A stretch of DNA of 24,654 nucleotides, taken from positions 1-24,654 of the forward strand of contig NZ_DDJO01000022.1 of NCBI RefSeq assembly GCF_002339505.1, in the 5' to 3' direction. Of the stretch, positions 1 to 7,889 are shown piece by piece (position 1 is the stretch's first letter; every line of letters begins with the position of its first letter). The stretch comes from Corynebacterium sp. UBA2622. Its GTDB lineage: Bacteria > Actinomycetota > Actinomycetes > Mycobacteriales > Mycobacteriaceae. A program made the position numbers and the translations under genes. The notes under the pieces were generated by a model. The model did no database searches. It was not told the DNA's origin and saw nothing but the letters and a program-made list of their open reading frames with translations.

Positions 1-224
1 GTGCGTTCGTGTCCCTGACCCCGGGCAAGGATGGTCTGCTCCACATCTCCGAGATGCGCAAGCTCAACGACAACAAGCGCGTCAACGAGGTCGACGACGT
101 CGTGTCCGTGGGCCAGAAGGTCCAGGTGGAGATCACCAAGGTGGACGACCGCGGCAAGCTGTCCCTCGCGCCCGTCGTGGCCGAGTCCGAGGCCCCGGCC
201 GAGTCCTCCGACGACGAGAACTGA
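1..224 (+). CDS. pnp: Polyribonucleotide nucleotidyltransferase (PNPase), 3' end only
   Basis: This is the last 73 codons of an open frame that enters from the left edge (reading from base 3) and stops with TGA at 222-224. The translation matches the C-terminal S1 RNA-binding domain of PNPase: AFVSLTPGKDGLLHISEM, then a VGQKVQVEI strand and RGKLSL, followed by an acidic tail ending SSDDEN. PNPase is the phosphorolytic 3'-5' exoribonuclease of mRNA turnover, and S1 grips the RNA substrate. The catalytic RNase PH domains lie outside the window. The next gene is an M16 peptidase 21 nt downstream, the usual order in Actinobacteria, which supports the call. An isolated S1 domain could belong to another protein, but the GKDGLLHISEM signature plus context makes PNPase very likely. 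Confidence 0.9.
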   Translation, partial: AFVSLTPGKDGLLHISEMRKLNDNKRVNEVDDVVSVGQKVQVEITKVDDRGKLSLAPVVAESEAPAESSDDEN

Positions 225-245
225 GCAGAGGGTGTTCGTTACTAG

Positions 246-1649
246 ATGACAGTTGTTCACCTTCCCCTGAGGGCGGGCGATCCCGCGGAGCACGTCTCCG
301 GCGGGGCCGCCCGCCTTCGGGCCTATTCGGCCACGGCGCAGGCGCCGGGCTTCACCCACGTGGTGCACGACGACGCCGAGGGCGCCGTGATCATGCGCAC
401 CGTCCTGCCGTGCGGGACCAGGGTGCTCACCGAGAAGATGCCCGGGCAGCGTTCGGTGTCCGTGGGGTTCTGGGTGAGCCTGGGCTCGCGTGACGAGGCC
501 CCGGGCATGCTCGGTTCCACGCACTTCCTGGAGCACCTGCTGTTCAAGGGCACGTCCCGGCGCAGTTCGCTCGAGATCGCGGAGGCCTTCGACCGCGTGG
601 GCGGGGAGTCCAACGCGTTCACGGCCCACGAACACACGTGCTACCACGCACGGGTGCTCTCCGAGCAGTTGCCCATGGCGGTGGACGTGCTCGCGGACAT
701 GTTCACCGGTGCCGTCCTGGACCCCGAGGAGTTCGACCGCGAGCGCGGCGTGATCCTCGAGGAGATCGCCATGGACCGGGACGATCCCACGGACTTCGCG
801 TTCGAACAGTTCAACGCCGAGGTGCTCCACGGATCCGCGCTCGCGCGGCCCATCGCGGGCACCCCCGAGGAGATCCGCTCCGTGACCCGTGACGCGGTGT
901 GGCAGCACTACCGCGGCTCCTACCTCCCCGAGAACCTCGTGGTCACGGTGGCCGGGGGTCTCGACCACGACCGCGTCGTCGAACTCGTGCGCGAGTCCTT
1001 GGCCCGCGCGGGCTGGGACCCGGACGCGACCGGTCACGCCGGTGCCCGGCGGGACTCCTCGCCGGCGCAGCTGACGCCCCTGGTGGGGACCCACACGTTC
1101 GAGCGCCCGGTCGAGCAGGCCCACGTGGTGCTGGGCGGCGCCGGACTGCAGTCGGGGGACGAGCGTCGCTTCGCGATGACCGTGCTCAACGCCGCCCTGG
1201 GTGGCGGGATGTCCTCGCGGTTGTTCCACACCATCCGGGAGCAGAAGGGGCTCGCGTACTCCACGTTCTCCTTCTCGGGCTCCTACTCGGACGCCGGGTT
1301 CTTCGGGATGTACGCGGGGTGCACGGGCGAGCGCGTGGACCAGGTCAGCGAGCTCATGCGCGCCGAGCTGGACCGGCTCCCCCAGGACGGGGTGGATGCG
1401 GCAGAACTCGCGAAGGTCGAGGGCCAACTCAGCGGTGCCACGGTCCTCGCCCTCGAGGACACAGGGTCACGGATGTCCCGGCTGGGGTCCGCGGAACTGA
1501 AGACGGGCATCTTCATGGACGTGGACGAGTCCCTGCGGCGCATCCGCGCCGTGACGTCCGAGGACGTGCAGGCACTGGCAGCGCAATTGTCCGCGGACGC
1601 CACGGTGCGCACCGTGGTGGGGCCGCACGTCGAGCAGAACCAGGAATGA
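246..1649 (+). CDS. M16-family zinc metalloprotease (pitrilysin/processing-peptidase type)
   Basis: This 467-residue protein carries the inverted zinc motif HxxEH as HFLEH at residues 93-97, with the third ligand probably Glu173 in VILEEIAM, 76 residues further on. The second half has the inactive-repeat features of single-chain M16B peptidases (GGGMSSRLFHTIREQKGLAYS near 319-339). Family members degrade small peptides or trim precursors; the substrate of the actinobacterial enzyme is not known. It is cytoplasmic, with no signal peptide. Length is normal for the family. The ATG at 246 has only a weak upstream AGAGGG at about 15 nt, so the exact start is uncertain; the first 40 residues are poorly conserved-looking. 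It sits between pnp and dapB and ends 11 nt before the preferred dapB start. Confidence 0.88.
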   Translation: MTVVHLPLRAGDPAEHVSGGAARLRAYSATAQAPGFTHVVHDDAEGAVIMRTVLPCGTRVLTEKMPGQRSVSVGFWVSLGSRDEAPGMLGSTHFLEHLLFKGTSRRSSLEIAEAFDRVGGESNAFTAHEHTCYHARVLSEQLPMAVDVLADMFTGAVLDPEEFDRERGVILEEIAMDRDDPTDFAFEQFNAEVLHGSALARPIAGTPEEIRSVTRDAVWQHYRGSYLPENLVVTVAGGLDHDRVVELVRESLARAGWDPDATGHAGARRDSSPAQLTPLVGTHTFERPVEQAHVVLGGAGLQSGDERRFAMTVLNAALGGGMSSRLFHTIREQKGLAYSTFSFSGSYSDAGFFGMYAGCTGERVDQVSELMRAELDRLPQDGVDAAELAKVEGQLSGATVLALEDTGSRMSRLGSAELKTGIFMDVDESLRRIRAVTSEDVQALAAQLSADATVRTVVGPHVEQNQE

Positions 1650-1660
1650 GGCGGGATCAC

Positions 1661-2419
1661 ATGAACGAGCAGATCAAGGTGGCCGTACTGGGCCGCAACG
1701 GACGCATGGGCTCCGAGGCAGTGAAGGCCATCACGGACGCCTCGGACATGGAACTCGTCGCGGCCCTCGGTCGCGGTGACGACCTGCAGGAGATCGTGAG
1801 CTCCGGCGCCCAGGTGGTCGTGGACCTAACGGTCCCGAGCGCCACGCGGGAGAACGTGCGCTTCGCCGTGGAACACGGTATCCACGCGGTCGTGGGGACC
1901 ACGGGCTGGGACGACGCCACTCTGGCCGAGCTCGAGTCGTGGCTCGCCGATTCCCCGGACACGGGTGTGCTGATCGCCCCCAATTTCGCGGTGGGTGCGG
2001 TGCTCGCCATGAAGTTCTCCGAGATGGCCGCGGCGTTCTTCGAGTCCGTGGAGATCGTGGAGCTGCACCACCCCCAGAAGCTCGACGCCCCGTCCGGTAC
2101 CGCGGCGCGAACCGCCGCGCTCGTGGCCGCCGCGCGCGAACGGGCCGGTGTGGCGCCGTCGCCGGATGCCACGGAATCCGATCCGCACGGCGCACGCGGT
2201 GCGGACCTGGACGGTGTGCACGTGCACTCGGTGCGGTTACGCGGGCTCGTGGCCCACCAGGAGACCCTGCTGGGCAACACGGGGGAGCAGCTGACCGTGC
2301 GCCACGATTCCTTCGACCGCGTGTCCTTCATGACGGGTGTGCTGTTGGGCGTGCGCTCGGTCGCGAAGCACCCGGGGCTGACCCACGGCTTGGACGGCTA
2401 CATGGACCTGGGGCTGTGA
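1661..2419 (+). CDS. dapB: 4-hydroxy-tetrahydrodipicolinate reductase DapB
   Basis: DapB reduces the DapA product with NAD(P)H in the diaminopimelate/lysine pathway. The 252-residue translation has the N-terminal dinucleotide loop GRNGRMG (11-17), the VVGTTGW segment (78-83), and the catalytic stretch VELHHPQKLDAPSGTA (134-149) with His136/His137 and Lys140. It ends LDGYMDLGL, as in Micrococcales proteins. I chose ATG 1661 because GAGGCGGG lies just upstream. An in-frame ATG at 1646 overlaps the M16 stop as ATGA and would add five residues (MRRDH); it cannot be excluded. The next gene starts at a GTG overlapping the dapB stop by 4 nt, which implies translational coupling. Confidence 0.95.
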   Translation: MNEQIKVAVLGRNGRMGSEAVKAITDASDMELVAALGRGDDLQEIVSSGAQVVVDLTVPSATRENVRFAVEHGIHAVVGTTGWDDATLAELESWLADSPDTGVLIAPNFAVGAVLAMKFSEMAAAFFESVEIVELHHPQKLDAPSGTAARTAALVAAARERAGVAPSPDATESDPHGARGADLDGVHVHSVRLRGLVAHQETLLGNTGEQLTVRHDSFDRVSFMTGVLLGVRSVAKHPGLTHGLDGYMDLGL

Positions 2420-3051
2420 GCCGCGCCCGTTCCTTCTCCGGTCTGCGCTGGTGGGCCACGGCCGTGATCGTGCTGCTCGTGATCACGGTGCTTATCCTGC
2501 CGATCTCCGTGGGCTCCAAGATCTGGCTCGTCGCCATGCTCGCGTTCGCCGCGGTGTTCACCGTGCTCGAGGTGGGTGCAAAGGGTCGTATCCTGGCCGC
2601 GCTCATGATCGGGCTGCTGGCCCTGTACCTCGCCTTGGCCCTCCACCGGGCGGTCCTGTTGCTCGGCACGGGGGGCTGGCTGCCCACCCTGCTGGGCGTG
2701 GCCATGCTCGTGATCCCCGCGGTGGGCACGTGGGCCATGGTGCGCGAGATCGTCTTCGGCGCCCGCACAGAACGCCTCGGCCGGGAACTCGCCGCGCGCG
2801 GTGAGCTTCCCGCGGACGATCTGCCGAGGACCCCGTCCGGACGGTACGTGCGGGCCGCCGCGGACGAGCACTTCGACGTCGTGCGCCGCGAGGTCGAGGC
2901 GTTCCCCGCAGACTGGGGCGGGTGGTACCGACTGAGCCTCGCGTACTCCGCGAGCGGCGACGGCCGGCGGGCCCGCAGGTCCATGCGCACCGCCATAGCC
3001 CTACATCGGGGGACGGATCCGGAAACGGTGCTCGCCCGCTCTGGGCGGTAA
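2416..3051 (+). CDS. Membrane protein of unknown function with TPR-like C-terminus, between dapB and dapA
   Basis: The GTG at 2416 overlaps the dapB stop (GTGA), giving 211 residues. There are about four hydrophobic segments (roughly 12-33, 36-53, 58-76 and 88-112), then a soluble tail of about 100 residues. Part of the tail (168-197, GWYRLSLAYSASGDGRRARRSMRTAI) reads like a single TPR-type helix pair, with the W/Y...L..Y...G...A spacing. I do not recognise a named family. It is probably a membrane-anchored protein with a cytoplasmic tail. The tight position between two consecutive lysine/peptidoglycan-precursor genes suggests co-expression, but proves no role in that pathway. The stop lies 9 nt before the dapA ATG. 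Confidence 0.75.
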   Translation: MSRARSFSGLRWWATAVIVLLVITVLILPISVGSKIWLVAMLAFAAVFTVLEVGAKGRILAALMIGLLALYLALALHRAVLLLGTGGWLPTLLGVAMLVIPAVGTWAMVREIVFGARTERLGRELAARGELPADDLPRTPSGRYVRAAADEHFDVVRREVEAFPADWGGWYRLSLAYSASGDGRRARRSMRTAIALHRGTDPETVLARSGR

Positions 3052-3060
3052 CCTGTGGAT

Positions 3061-3996
3061 ATGACACACGACAGCGCACCTGCGCGGACGCAGCGGTCCG
3101 CGCCCATGTTCGGGTCCCTGCTCACTGCCATGGTCACGGTCTTCCACGACGACGGCTCGGTGGATCTCGAGGCCACGGGTCGCCTCGCCGAGCAACTCGT
3201 GGACGACGGTTGTGACGGTCTGGTGGTGTGCGGCACCACCGGTGAGTACTCCACTATGACCGACCAGGAGAACCTTTCGGTCTTCCGTGCCGTCAAGGAT
3301 GCCGTGGGCGGGCGCGTGCCGCTGCTCGCGGGGACCGGTTCGAACGACACCGAGCACTCTCGCTTCCTGTGCCTCGAGGCGCAGAAGATCGGGATGGACG
3401 GCCTGCTGATCGTCACCCCGTACTACAACAAGCCCAGCCAGGCGGGGGTCGAGGCGCACTTCCGTTCGCTTGCGGACTCCGTGGACACGCCCGTCATGGT
3501 GTACGACATCCCCGGGCGCTCGGGGATCCCGATCGAGCCCGAGACCATGATCTCTCTGGCCTCCCACCCGAACATCGTGGCCGTCAAGGACGCCAAGGCG
3601 GACTTCATGGCCGCCGCCCGGGTCATGGCCGAGACGGACCTGCTCTTCTACTCCGGCGACGACGGTCTCACCCTCCCGTGGATCGCGCTCGGCGCGTCCG
3701 GGCTCGTGGGTGTGACCACCCACATCGACACCCCGCGCTACCGCCAACTCGTGGACGCCTCCCTGGCGGGGGACCTCGAGACCGCGCAGCGGCTCAATGA
3801 GGAGTTGTTGCCGCTCGTGCGTGCCACCATGACCCGGATCCCCGGGGCCGTGGCCGCGAAGACCATTCTTCATTGGCAGGGCCGCCTGCCGAACAACACG
3901 GTGCGCTTGCCGCACGTGACACCCACACAGGCCGAGCTGGAGCAGATCCGCTCGGACCTGAGCACGTCGGTCATCGCCGACACGCTGACCACCTGA
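3061..3996 (+). CDS. dapA: 4-hydroxy-tetrahydrodipicolinate synthase DapA
   Basis: DapA condenses pyruvate with aspartate semialdehyde, the committed step to diaminopimelate and lysine. The TIM-barrel protein (311 residues from ATG 3061) shows GTTGE at 58-62, TPYYNKP at 119-125, the tyrosine/arginine motif VYDIPGR at 147-153, and the Schiff-base lysine Lys176 in VAVKDAK. Length is slightly above the usual 290-300 because of a 15-residue N-terminal extension. A GTG at 3055, two codons earlier, has better spacing from GGGCGG (3042-3047), so the start is ambiguous by two residues. It follows the membrane protein by 9 nt and precedes rnj by 15 nt, so it reads as part of one transcription unit. 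Confidence 0.95.
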   Translation: MTHDSAPARTQRSAPMFGSLLTAMVTVFHDDGSVDLEATGRLAEQLVDDGCDGLVVCGTTGEYSTMTDQENLSVFRAVKDAVGGRVPLLAGTGSNDTEHSRFLCLEAQKIGMDGLLIVTPYYNKPSQAGVEAHFRSLADSVDTPVMVYDIPGRSGIPIEPETMISLASHPNIVAVKDAKADFMAAARVMAETDLLFYSGDDGLTLPWIALGASGLVGVTTHIDTPRYRQLVDASLAGDLETAQRLNEELLPLVRATMTRIPGAVAAKTILHWQGRLPNNTVRLPHVTPTQAELEQIRSDLSTSVIADTLTT

Positions 3997-4011
3997 GATG
4001 AAAGGGGTCTC

Positions 4012-5706
4012 ATGACCCATTGGAACACCACCGACCTCTCCGAACCGTCGGCACTCGCGAAGGACACCCTGCGAGTCATCCCCCTGGGCGGTCTGGGCGA
4101 GGTCGGTCGGAACATGACCGTGTTCGAGATCAACGGGCAGCTGCTCGTGGTCGACTGCGGTGTCCTGTTCCCCGAGGAAACCCAGCCCGGCGTGGACCTG
4201 ATCCTGCCGGACATCAACCACATCCGTGAGCGCCTCGACGACATCGTCGCGATCGTGCTCACCCACGGGCACGAGGACCACATCGGCGCGGTCCCGTACC
4301 TGCTCAAGCGCCGCCCCGACATCCCCGTGATCGGCTCCCAGCTGACCCTCGCCCTGATCGAGGCCAAGCTGCAGGAGCACCGCATCAAGCCGTTCACCAT
4401 GGCCGTGCGCGAGGGCCAGGTGGAGCGCCTCGGCGAGTTCGAGTGCGAGTTCGTGGCCGTGAACCACTCCATCCCCGACGCCCTCGCGGTGTTCCTGCGC
4501 ACCAAGGCCGGCACCGTGCTGCACACCGGCGACTTCAAGATGGACCAGCTGCCCCTGGACGGGCGCATCACGGACCTGCGCCACTTCGCCCGGCTGGGCG
4601 AGGAGGGCGTGGACCTGTTCCTCACGGACTCCACCAACGCCGAGGTCCCCGGGTTCATCCCGTCCGAGAAGGCCATCGGCCCCGTGCTCGCGGACGTGGT
4701 GGCCCGCGCCAAGCAGCGCGTGATCGTGGCGTCCTTCTCCTCGCACGTGCACCGCGTGCAGCAGGTGCTCGACGCCGCCGTGGCCAGCGGGCGCAAGGTG
4801 GTGCTGATGGGCCGCTCCATGATCCGCAACATGGCGATCGCGGAGAAGCTCGGCTACCTGGACGTGCCGCCCAACGTGCTCGTGGACCAGAAGAAGGTCG
4901 GGGACTACCCGGACGACAAGATCGTCATCATGTGCACCGGCTCACAGGGCGAGCCCATGGCCGCGCTGTCCCGCATGGCCAACGGGGACCACAAGGTCCA
5001 GGTCAACGCGGGGGACACCGTGATACTCGCGTCCTCCCTGATCCCGGGCAACGAGAACTCCGTGTTCCGCGTGATCAACGGCCTCATGCGCCTGGGCGCC
5101 AACGTGGTGCACAAGGGCAACGCCAAGGTCCACGTCTCCGGCCACGCCGGCGCCGGCGAGCTGCTCTACTGCTACAACATCGTGGAGCCCGAGTACGTGA
5201 TGCCGGTGCACGGCGAGGTCCGGCACCTGATCGCCAACGGTGAGCTCGCCCGGGAGACCGGGGTCCCCGACGACCACGTGATCCTCGCGGAGAACGGCAC
5301 CGTGGTGGACATGCACGCCGGGAAGGTGCAGATCACCGGCCAGGTGGAGTGCGGGTTCATCTACGTGGACGGCTCCTCCGTGGGCGAGATCACGGACGCG
5401 GACCTCAAGGACCGCATGACCCTCGGCGAGGAGGGGTTCATCTCGGTGGTCACGGTGGTCAACCGGGACACCGGCAAGATCGTCTCCGGCCCGGACATCC
5501 ACGCCCGCGGCGTGGCCGAGGAGGACAAGGTCTTCAACGAGATCCGCCCGAAGGTCGCCGCGGCCCTTGAGGACGCCCTGAGCGAGAGCGGCAAGAACCA
5601 CACCTCCCACCAGCTGCAGCAGATCGTGCGCCGCACCGTGGGCTCGTGGGTCTCCCGCCGCCTGCGCCGCAAGCCCATGATCGTGCCGGTGGTCGTGGAG
5701 GCCTGA
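4012..5706 (+). CDS. rnj: Ribonuclease J
   Basis: RNase J is a metallo-beta-lactamase/beta-CASP ribonuclease with endo- and 5'-3' exonuclease activity in mRNA decay and rRNA maturation. The zinc motif HxHxDH is present as HGHEDH (85-90) in a THGHEDHIGAVP context. Further signatures are GDFKMDQ, TDSTNAEVPG, the beta-CASP GRSM segment and SGHAGAGEL. Length is 564 residues, near the 558 of mycobacterial RNase J and without the long N-terminal extension I recall for corynebacterial versions. The ATG at 4012 follows AAAGGGG (4001-4007). The position after dapA and before ftsK is the standard actinobacterial arrangement. A strong hairpin follows the stop. Confidence 0.95.
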   Translation: MTHWNTTDLSEPSALAKDTLRVIPLGGLGEVGRNMTVFEINGQLLVVDCGVLFPEETQPGVDLILPDINHIRERLDDIVAIVLTHGHEDHIGAVPYLLKRRPDIPVIGSQLTLALIEAKLQEHRIKPFTMAVREGQVERLGEFECEFVAVNHSIPDALAVFLRTKAGTVLHTGDFKMDQLPLDGRITDLRHFARLGEEGVDLFLTDSTNAEVPGFIPSEKAIGPVLADVVARAKQRVIVASFSSHVHRVQQVLDAAVASGRKVVLMGRSMIRNMAIAEKLGYLDVPPNVLVDQKKVGDYPDDKIVIMCTGSQGEPMAALSRMANGDHKVQVNAGDTVILASSLIPGNENSVFRVINGLMRLGANVVHKGNAKVHVSGHAGAGELLYCYNIVEPEYVMPVHGEVRHLIANGELARETGVPDDHVILAENGTVVDMHAGKVQITGQVECGFIYVDGSSVGEITDADLKDRMTLGEEGFISVVTVVNRDTGKIVSGPDIHARGVAEEDKVFNEIRPKVAAALEDALSESGKNHTSHQLQQIVRRTVGSWVSRRLRRKPMIVPVVVEA

Positions 5707-5731
5707 CGCCCCCGCGCCCCGCACGCGCCCC

Positions 5732-5765
5732 ACGGCCCGTCCGGTCACGCGACCGGACGGGCCGT
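5732..5765 (+). terminator. Transcription terminator hairpin after rnj
   Basis: A perfect 15-bp inverted repeat (5732-5746 with 5751-5765) encloses the 4-nt loop ACGC, starting 26 nt after the rnj stop. No T tract follows, which is common for high-GC actinobacterial terminators. It separates the dapA-rnj unit from the next reading frame. Confidence 0.8.
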
Positions 5766-5789
5766 CGTGCGTCCGGGTACCCTGGAGCA

Positions 5790-5977
5790 ATGGCGTCACG
5801 AACTTCCCCCGCGCGCTCGTCGAAGACCACGTCCCGGTCCAAGACCCCCGCGCGTTCCCCCCGCAACGGCAAGAAGACCCCGGCACGCACCGCGTCCCCG
5901 GGGTCCTCGGCCGGCGCCACCGCGCTTCGCGGGGTGGTCGGGGCCTGGTCCGGTGCCGGGCACGTGGTGGGAGCCGC
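5790..5977 (+). CDS. ftsK: Probable DNA translocase FtsK, N-terminal 63 codons only (cut at the G-run)
   Basis: From ATG 5790 the frame reads MASRTSPARSSKTTS and continues as a Ser/Thr/Arg/Lys/Pro-rich tract, then GVVGAWSGAGHVVGAA, before running into poly-G. This matches the basic, disordered start and first 'GxWxGxxHxVG' element of FtsK/SpoIIIE proteins as I know them from Micrococcaceae, where ftsK follows rnj. FtsK is the septal DNA pump that segregates chromosome dimers. All membrane and motor domains are missing here. The frame formally continues to 6077, but everything past about 5978 is low-complexity and then antisense to an antiporter. The call rests on weak sequence likeness plus strong context. 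Confidence 0.55.
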
Positions 5978-6018
5978 GGGGGGGGGGGGGGAGAAGCCGG
6001 GGGGGGGCCCGCCCCCCC
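5978..6018. other. G/C homopolymer tract at the join between two unrelated gene sets
   Basis: Fourteen consecutive G (5978-5991) are followed by AGAAGCC, nine G (5999-6007), CCC, G and seven C (6012-6018). A plus-strand ftsK-like frame ends here and a minus-strand antiporter frame is cut here. Gene neighbourhoods on the two sides fit different actinobacterial families. The tract is the likeliest point of a false assembly join or of very low-quality sequence. Confidence 0.8.
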
Positions 6019-6779
6019 ACCAGCCCCGCCACCACGGTGGAGACGAGCCCCGAGGAGCCGATCTCCTCCGCGGGTAGGAATGCCGCGAACGGGATGGCCA
6101 GGGAGAGCACGGTGTTCGACGTTGGGTGGTGCACGTAGCGGCGCAGGAACATGAACAGCTTGCCCACCGCGTAGCCCACCGCAGCCGCCCCGAGGACGGC
6201 CCAGACGAATCGCCCGGCCACCTCACCCGGGGAGACCTTGGACCCGGCCGCGACCAGCGCGGTGCTCAACACCACGAGGGCGGAGGCATCGTTGATCAGA
6301 CCCTCCCCGTCCAGGATGGCGACGATGCGCCTGCTCACCCCGGCGCGCTTGACGATCCCCACGGCCACCGCGTCCGAGGGGCTGACCACCGCGCCCACCG
6401 CGACGCCCACGGCGAGGGGCACCTGCGGCACCAGCAGGTGGATCGCCACCCCAACGCAGAGGGCGGTGACCACCACCAGCACCACGGCCAGGCCGAAGAT
6501 CGCCCCGAAGTTGCGGCGGAAGTCGTGGGCCGGCATGCGCATCGCCGTGGAGAACAGCAGCGGCGGGAGGATGAGCTGGAGGATGATCTCCGGGTCCACG
6601 TCCACCGGCGGGACCTGCGGCAGGTACGCAGTGGCCACGCTCAGGGCGAGGAGGATGATCGGCGCGACCACCCCGAGGCGCTCGCCCAGCGGTTCGGCGA
6701 ACGCGATGACGAGCAGCGAGACAACAATGATGAAGAGGACGAATACCACACCAGGAAGATTACCTGGCGGGTCGGACAC
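5979..6779 (-). CDS. CPA1-type Na+/H+ antiporter (NhaP-like), C-terminal half missing
   Basis: This is an integral membrane cation/proton exchanger. The minus-strand translation has an N-terminal hydrophobic segment (VVFVLFIIVVSLLVIAFAEPLGERLGV), then repeated membrane segments. It includes the ion-binding signature SPSDAVAVG and the conserved DGEGLINDASALV, which is diagnostic of CPA1 exchangers. Recognisable homology runs to SSGLVSTVVAGLVGG (to about 6019, roughly 253 residues); family members are about 400-550 residues. Beyond that the frame passes through the G/C tract and then reads the antisense of the ftsK fragment. The start may be GTG 6779 or an internal GTG at 6749 that begins right at the first membrane helix; the latter looks more natural. 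It lies 48-78 nt downstream of the ATP-grasp-like gene, on the same strand. Confidence 0.8.
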
Positions 6780-6827
6780 CGCCCGCGACGTGCGGTGACA
6801 CGGCCGGGGCGGCGCTCGGAGGCGTCG

Positions 6828-7889
6828 TTAAGCGTGCCTTGCCTCGACCCGCTTGATGGCCTCATCGGCGACGAGCTCCTGGATGCCCATGTCGAGCTCC
6901 GAGGTGAAGCCGACGCAGGAGCAGTTGATCTCGCCGAGGACGTAGGTGTCCCTGCCCGTCTCGTCGTCGTCGGCGAGCATGAAGTCGGCGGTCCAGATCA
7001 GCGGGATGTTGTCTCCGCCGAGGTTTTCCGCGATGACGGGGCGGGCCTCGGCGAACATGTCCACCAGGTCCTGCCACTCCTCCGGCTTGTTGTAGGTGTA
7101 CTTCGCACCGGAGAACAGGGTGGCGGAGAACGCGTCACCGCCCTCGGCCGGCTTCTTGTGCACCACGAAGACGGGGTGCGGGCCGACGAGCAGGATGCGG
7201 ATCTCACCCTCGGTGATGCGGGGCATGAAGCGCATGTCCACGAGCATCCCGTTGTCACCCACGATGTACTGGTCGCAGAAGTTCATGAACTCGCCGAGAT
7301 CGCGGGTCTCGGTGTGGTTGTCCACCGCCTCGGTGCACTTGACCTTGGTGTCCAGCGGCAGGGCGGTGCCGGGCTCGACGGCAGCGGCGATCTCCGGGTC
7401 GGCGATGCGCACCCGCCAGATGCCCGAGCCCGTGGAACCGCGGTTCTGCTTGAGCACGCGCTCGCCGTAGGACAGCGAGGTCGGGAAGGTGCGGTGGAAG
7501 GTGTCCACGTCGTAGTAGGCGGCCGTGTCGGAGGGCACCAGGTCGGTGTCCTTGAGCTTGACCAGCGCGTCCTTGGCTCCGTACGCCATCATCTCGCCCG
7601 GGGTGGACATGCCCACCAGGCCCGCGACGGAGAGACTGGTCAGCAGCTCGAAGTACCCCTTCTCACCGCCGGGGATGTTGCCGGGGTTGACGCGCGAGAT
7701 GTAGCCGTCGAAATTTTCGGAGACGTACTTGTACAGGTCGTCCTTCCACTCGGGGCGGTAGTAGACCACCTCGGCGCGCCAGCCCCTGTCGCGCAGGGCG
7801 TTGGCGATGGGCATTGTGTCCCGGCGGTGGCCGTTGATGTACTTGTCGGAGCCACCCTCGACCTCGAAGATGACGATTGCCTTGTGCAC
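6828..7889 (-). CDS. ATP-grasp-like protein of unknown function (Cj0069 family)
   Basis: The start is GTG 7889, five to six nt after AAAGGGA on the minus strand; it encodes 353 residues. The sequence begins HKAIVIFEVEGGSDKYINGHRRD and resembles proteins I know as the 'Cj0069 family', whose function is not established. ATP-grasp features are visible: VLKQNRGSTGSGIW with Lys147 (nucleotide-binding lysine and glycine-rich loop), and a late metal-binding GEINCSCVG with Glu320 and Asn322 after WTADFML. That fold usually ligates a carboxylate to an amine or thiol using ATP. The substrate is unknown. No signal peptide or membrane segment is seen. It is divergent from a rhodanese gene, which may hint at sulfur chemistry, but this is only context. 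Confidence 0.75.
   Translation of the reverse strand: MHKAIVIFEVEGGSDKYINGHRRDTMPIANALRDRGWRAEVVYYRPEWKDDLYKYVSENFDGYISRVNPGNIPGGEKGYFELLTSLSVAGLVGMSTPGEMMAYGAKDALVKLKDTDLVPSDTAAYYDVDTFHRTFPTSLSYGERVLKQNRGSTGSGIWRVRIADPEIAAAVEPGTALPLDTKVKCTEAVDNHTETRDLGEFMNFCDQYIVGDNGMLVDMRFMPRITEGEIRILLVGPHPVFVVHKKPAEGGDAFSATLFSGAKYTYNKPEEWQDLVDMFAEARPVIAENLGGDNIPLIWTADFMLADDDETGRDTYVLGEINCSCVGFTSELDMGIQELVADEAIKRVEARHA

Noticed and set aside
3001..4752. A 583-codon minus-strand open frame opposite dapA/rnj
   Set aside because: It is His/Gly/Val-rich with low-complexity make-up typical of antisense reading of high-GC codons; dapA and rnj on the other strand have full catalytic motifs.
5982..6077. Continuation of the ftsK-like frame past the G-run to 6077
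   Set aside because: The residues are glycine/proline low complexity and then the antisense of the antiporter; no FtsK membrane helices appear.
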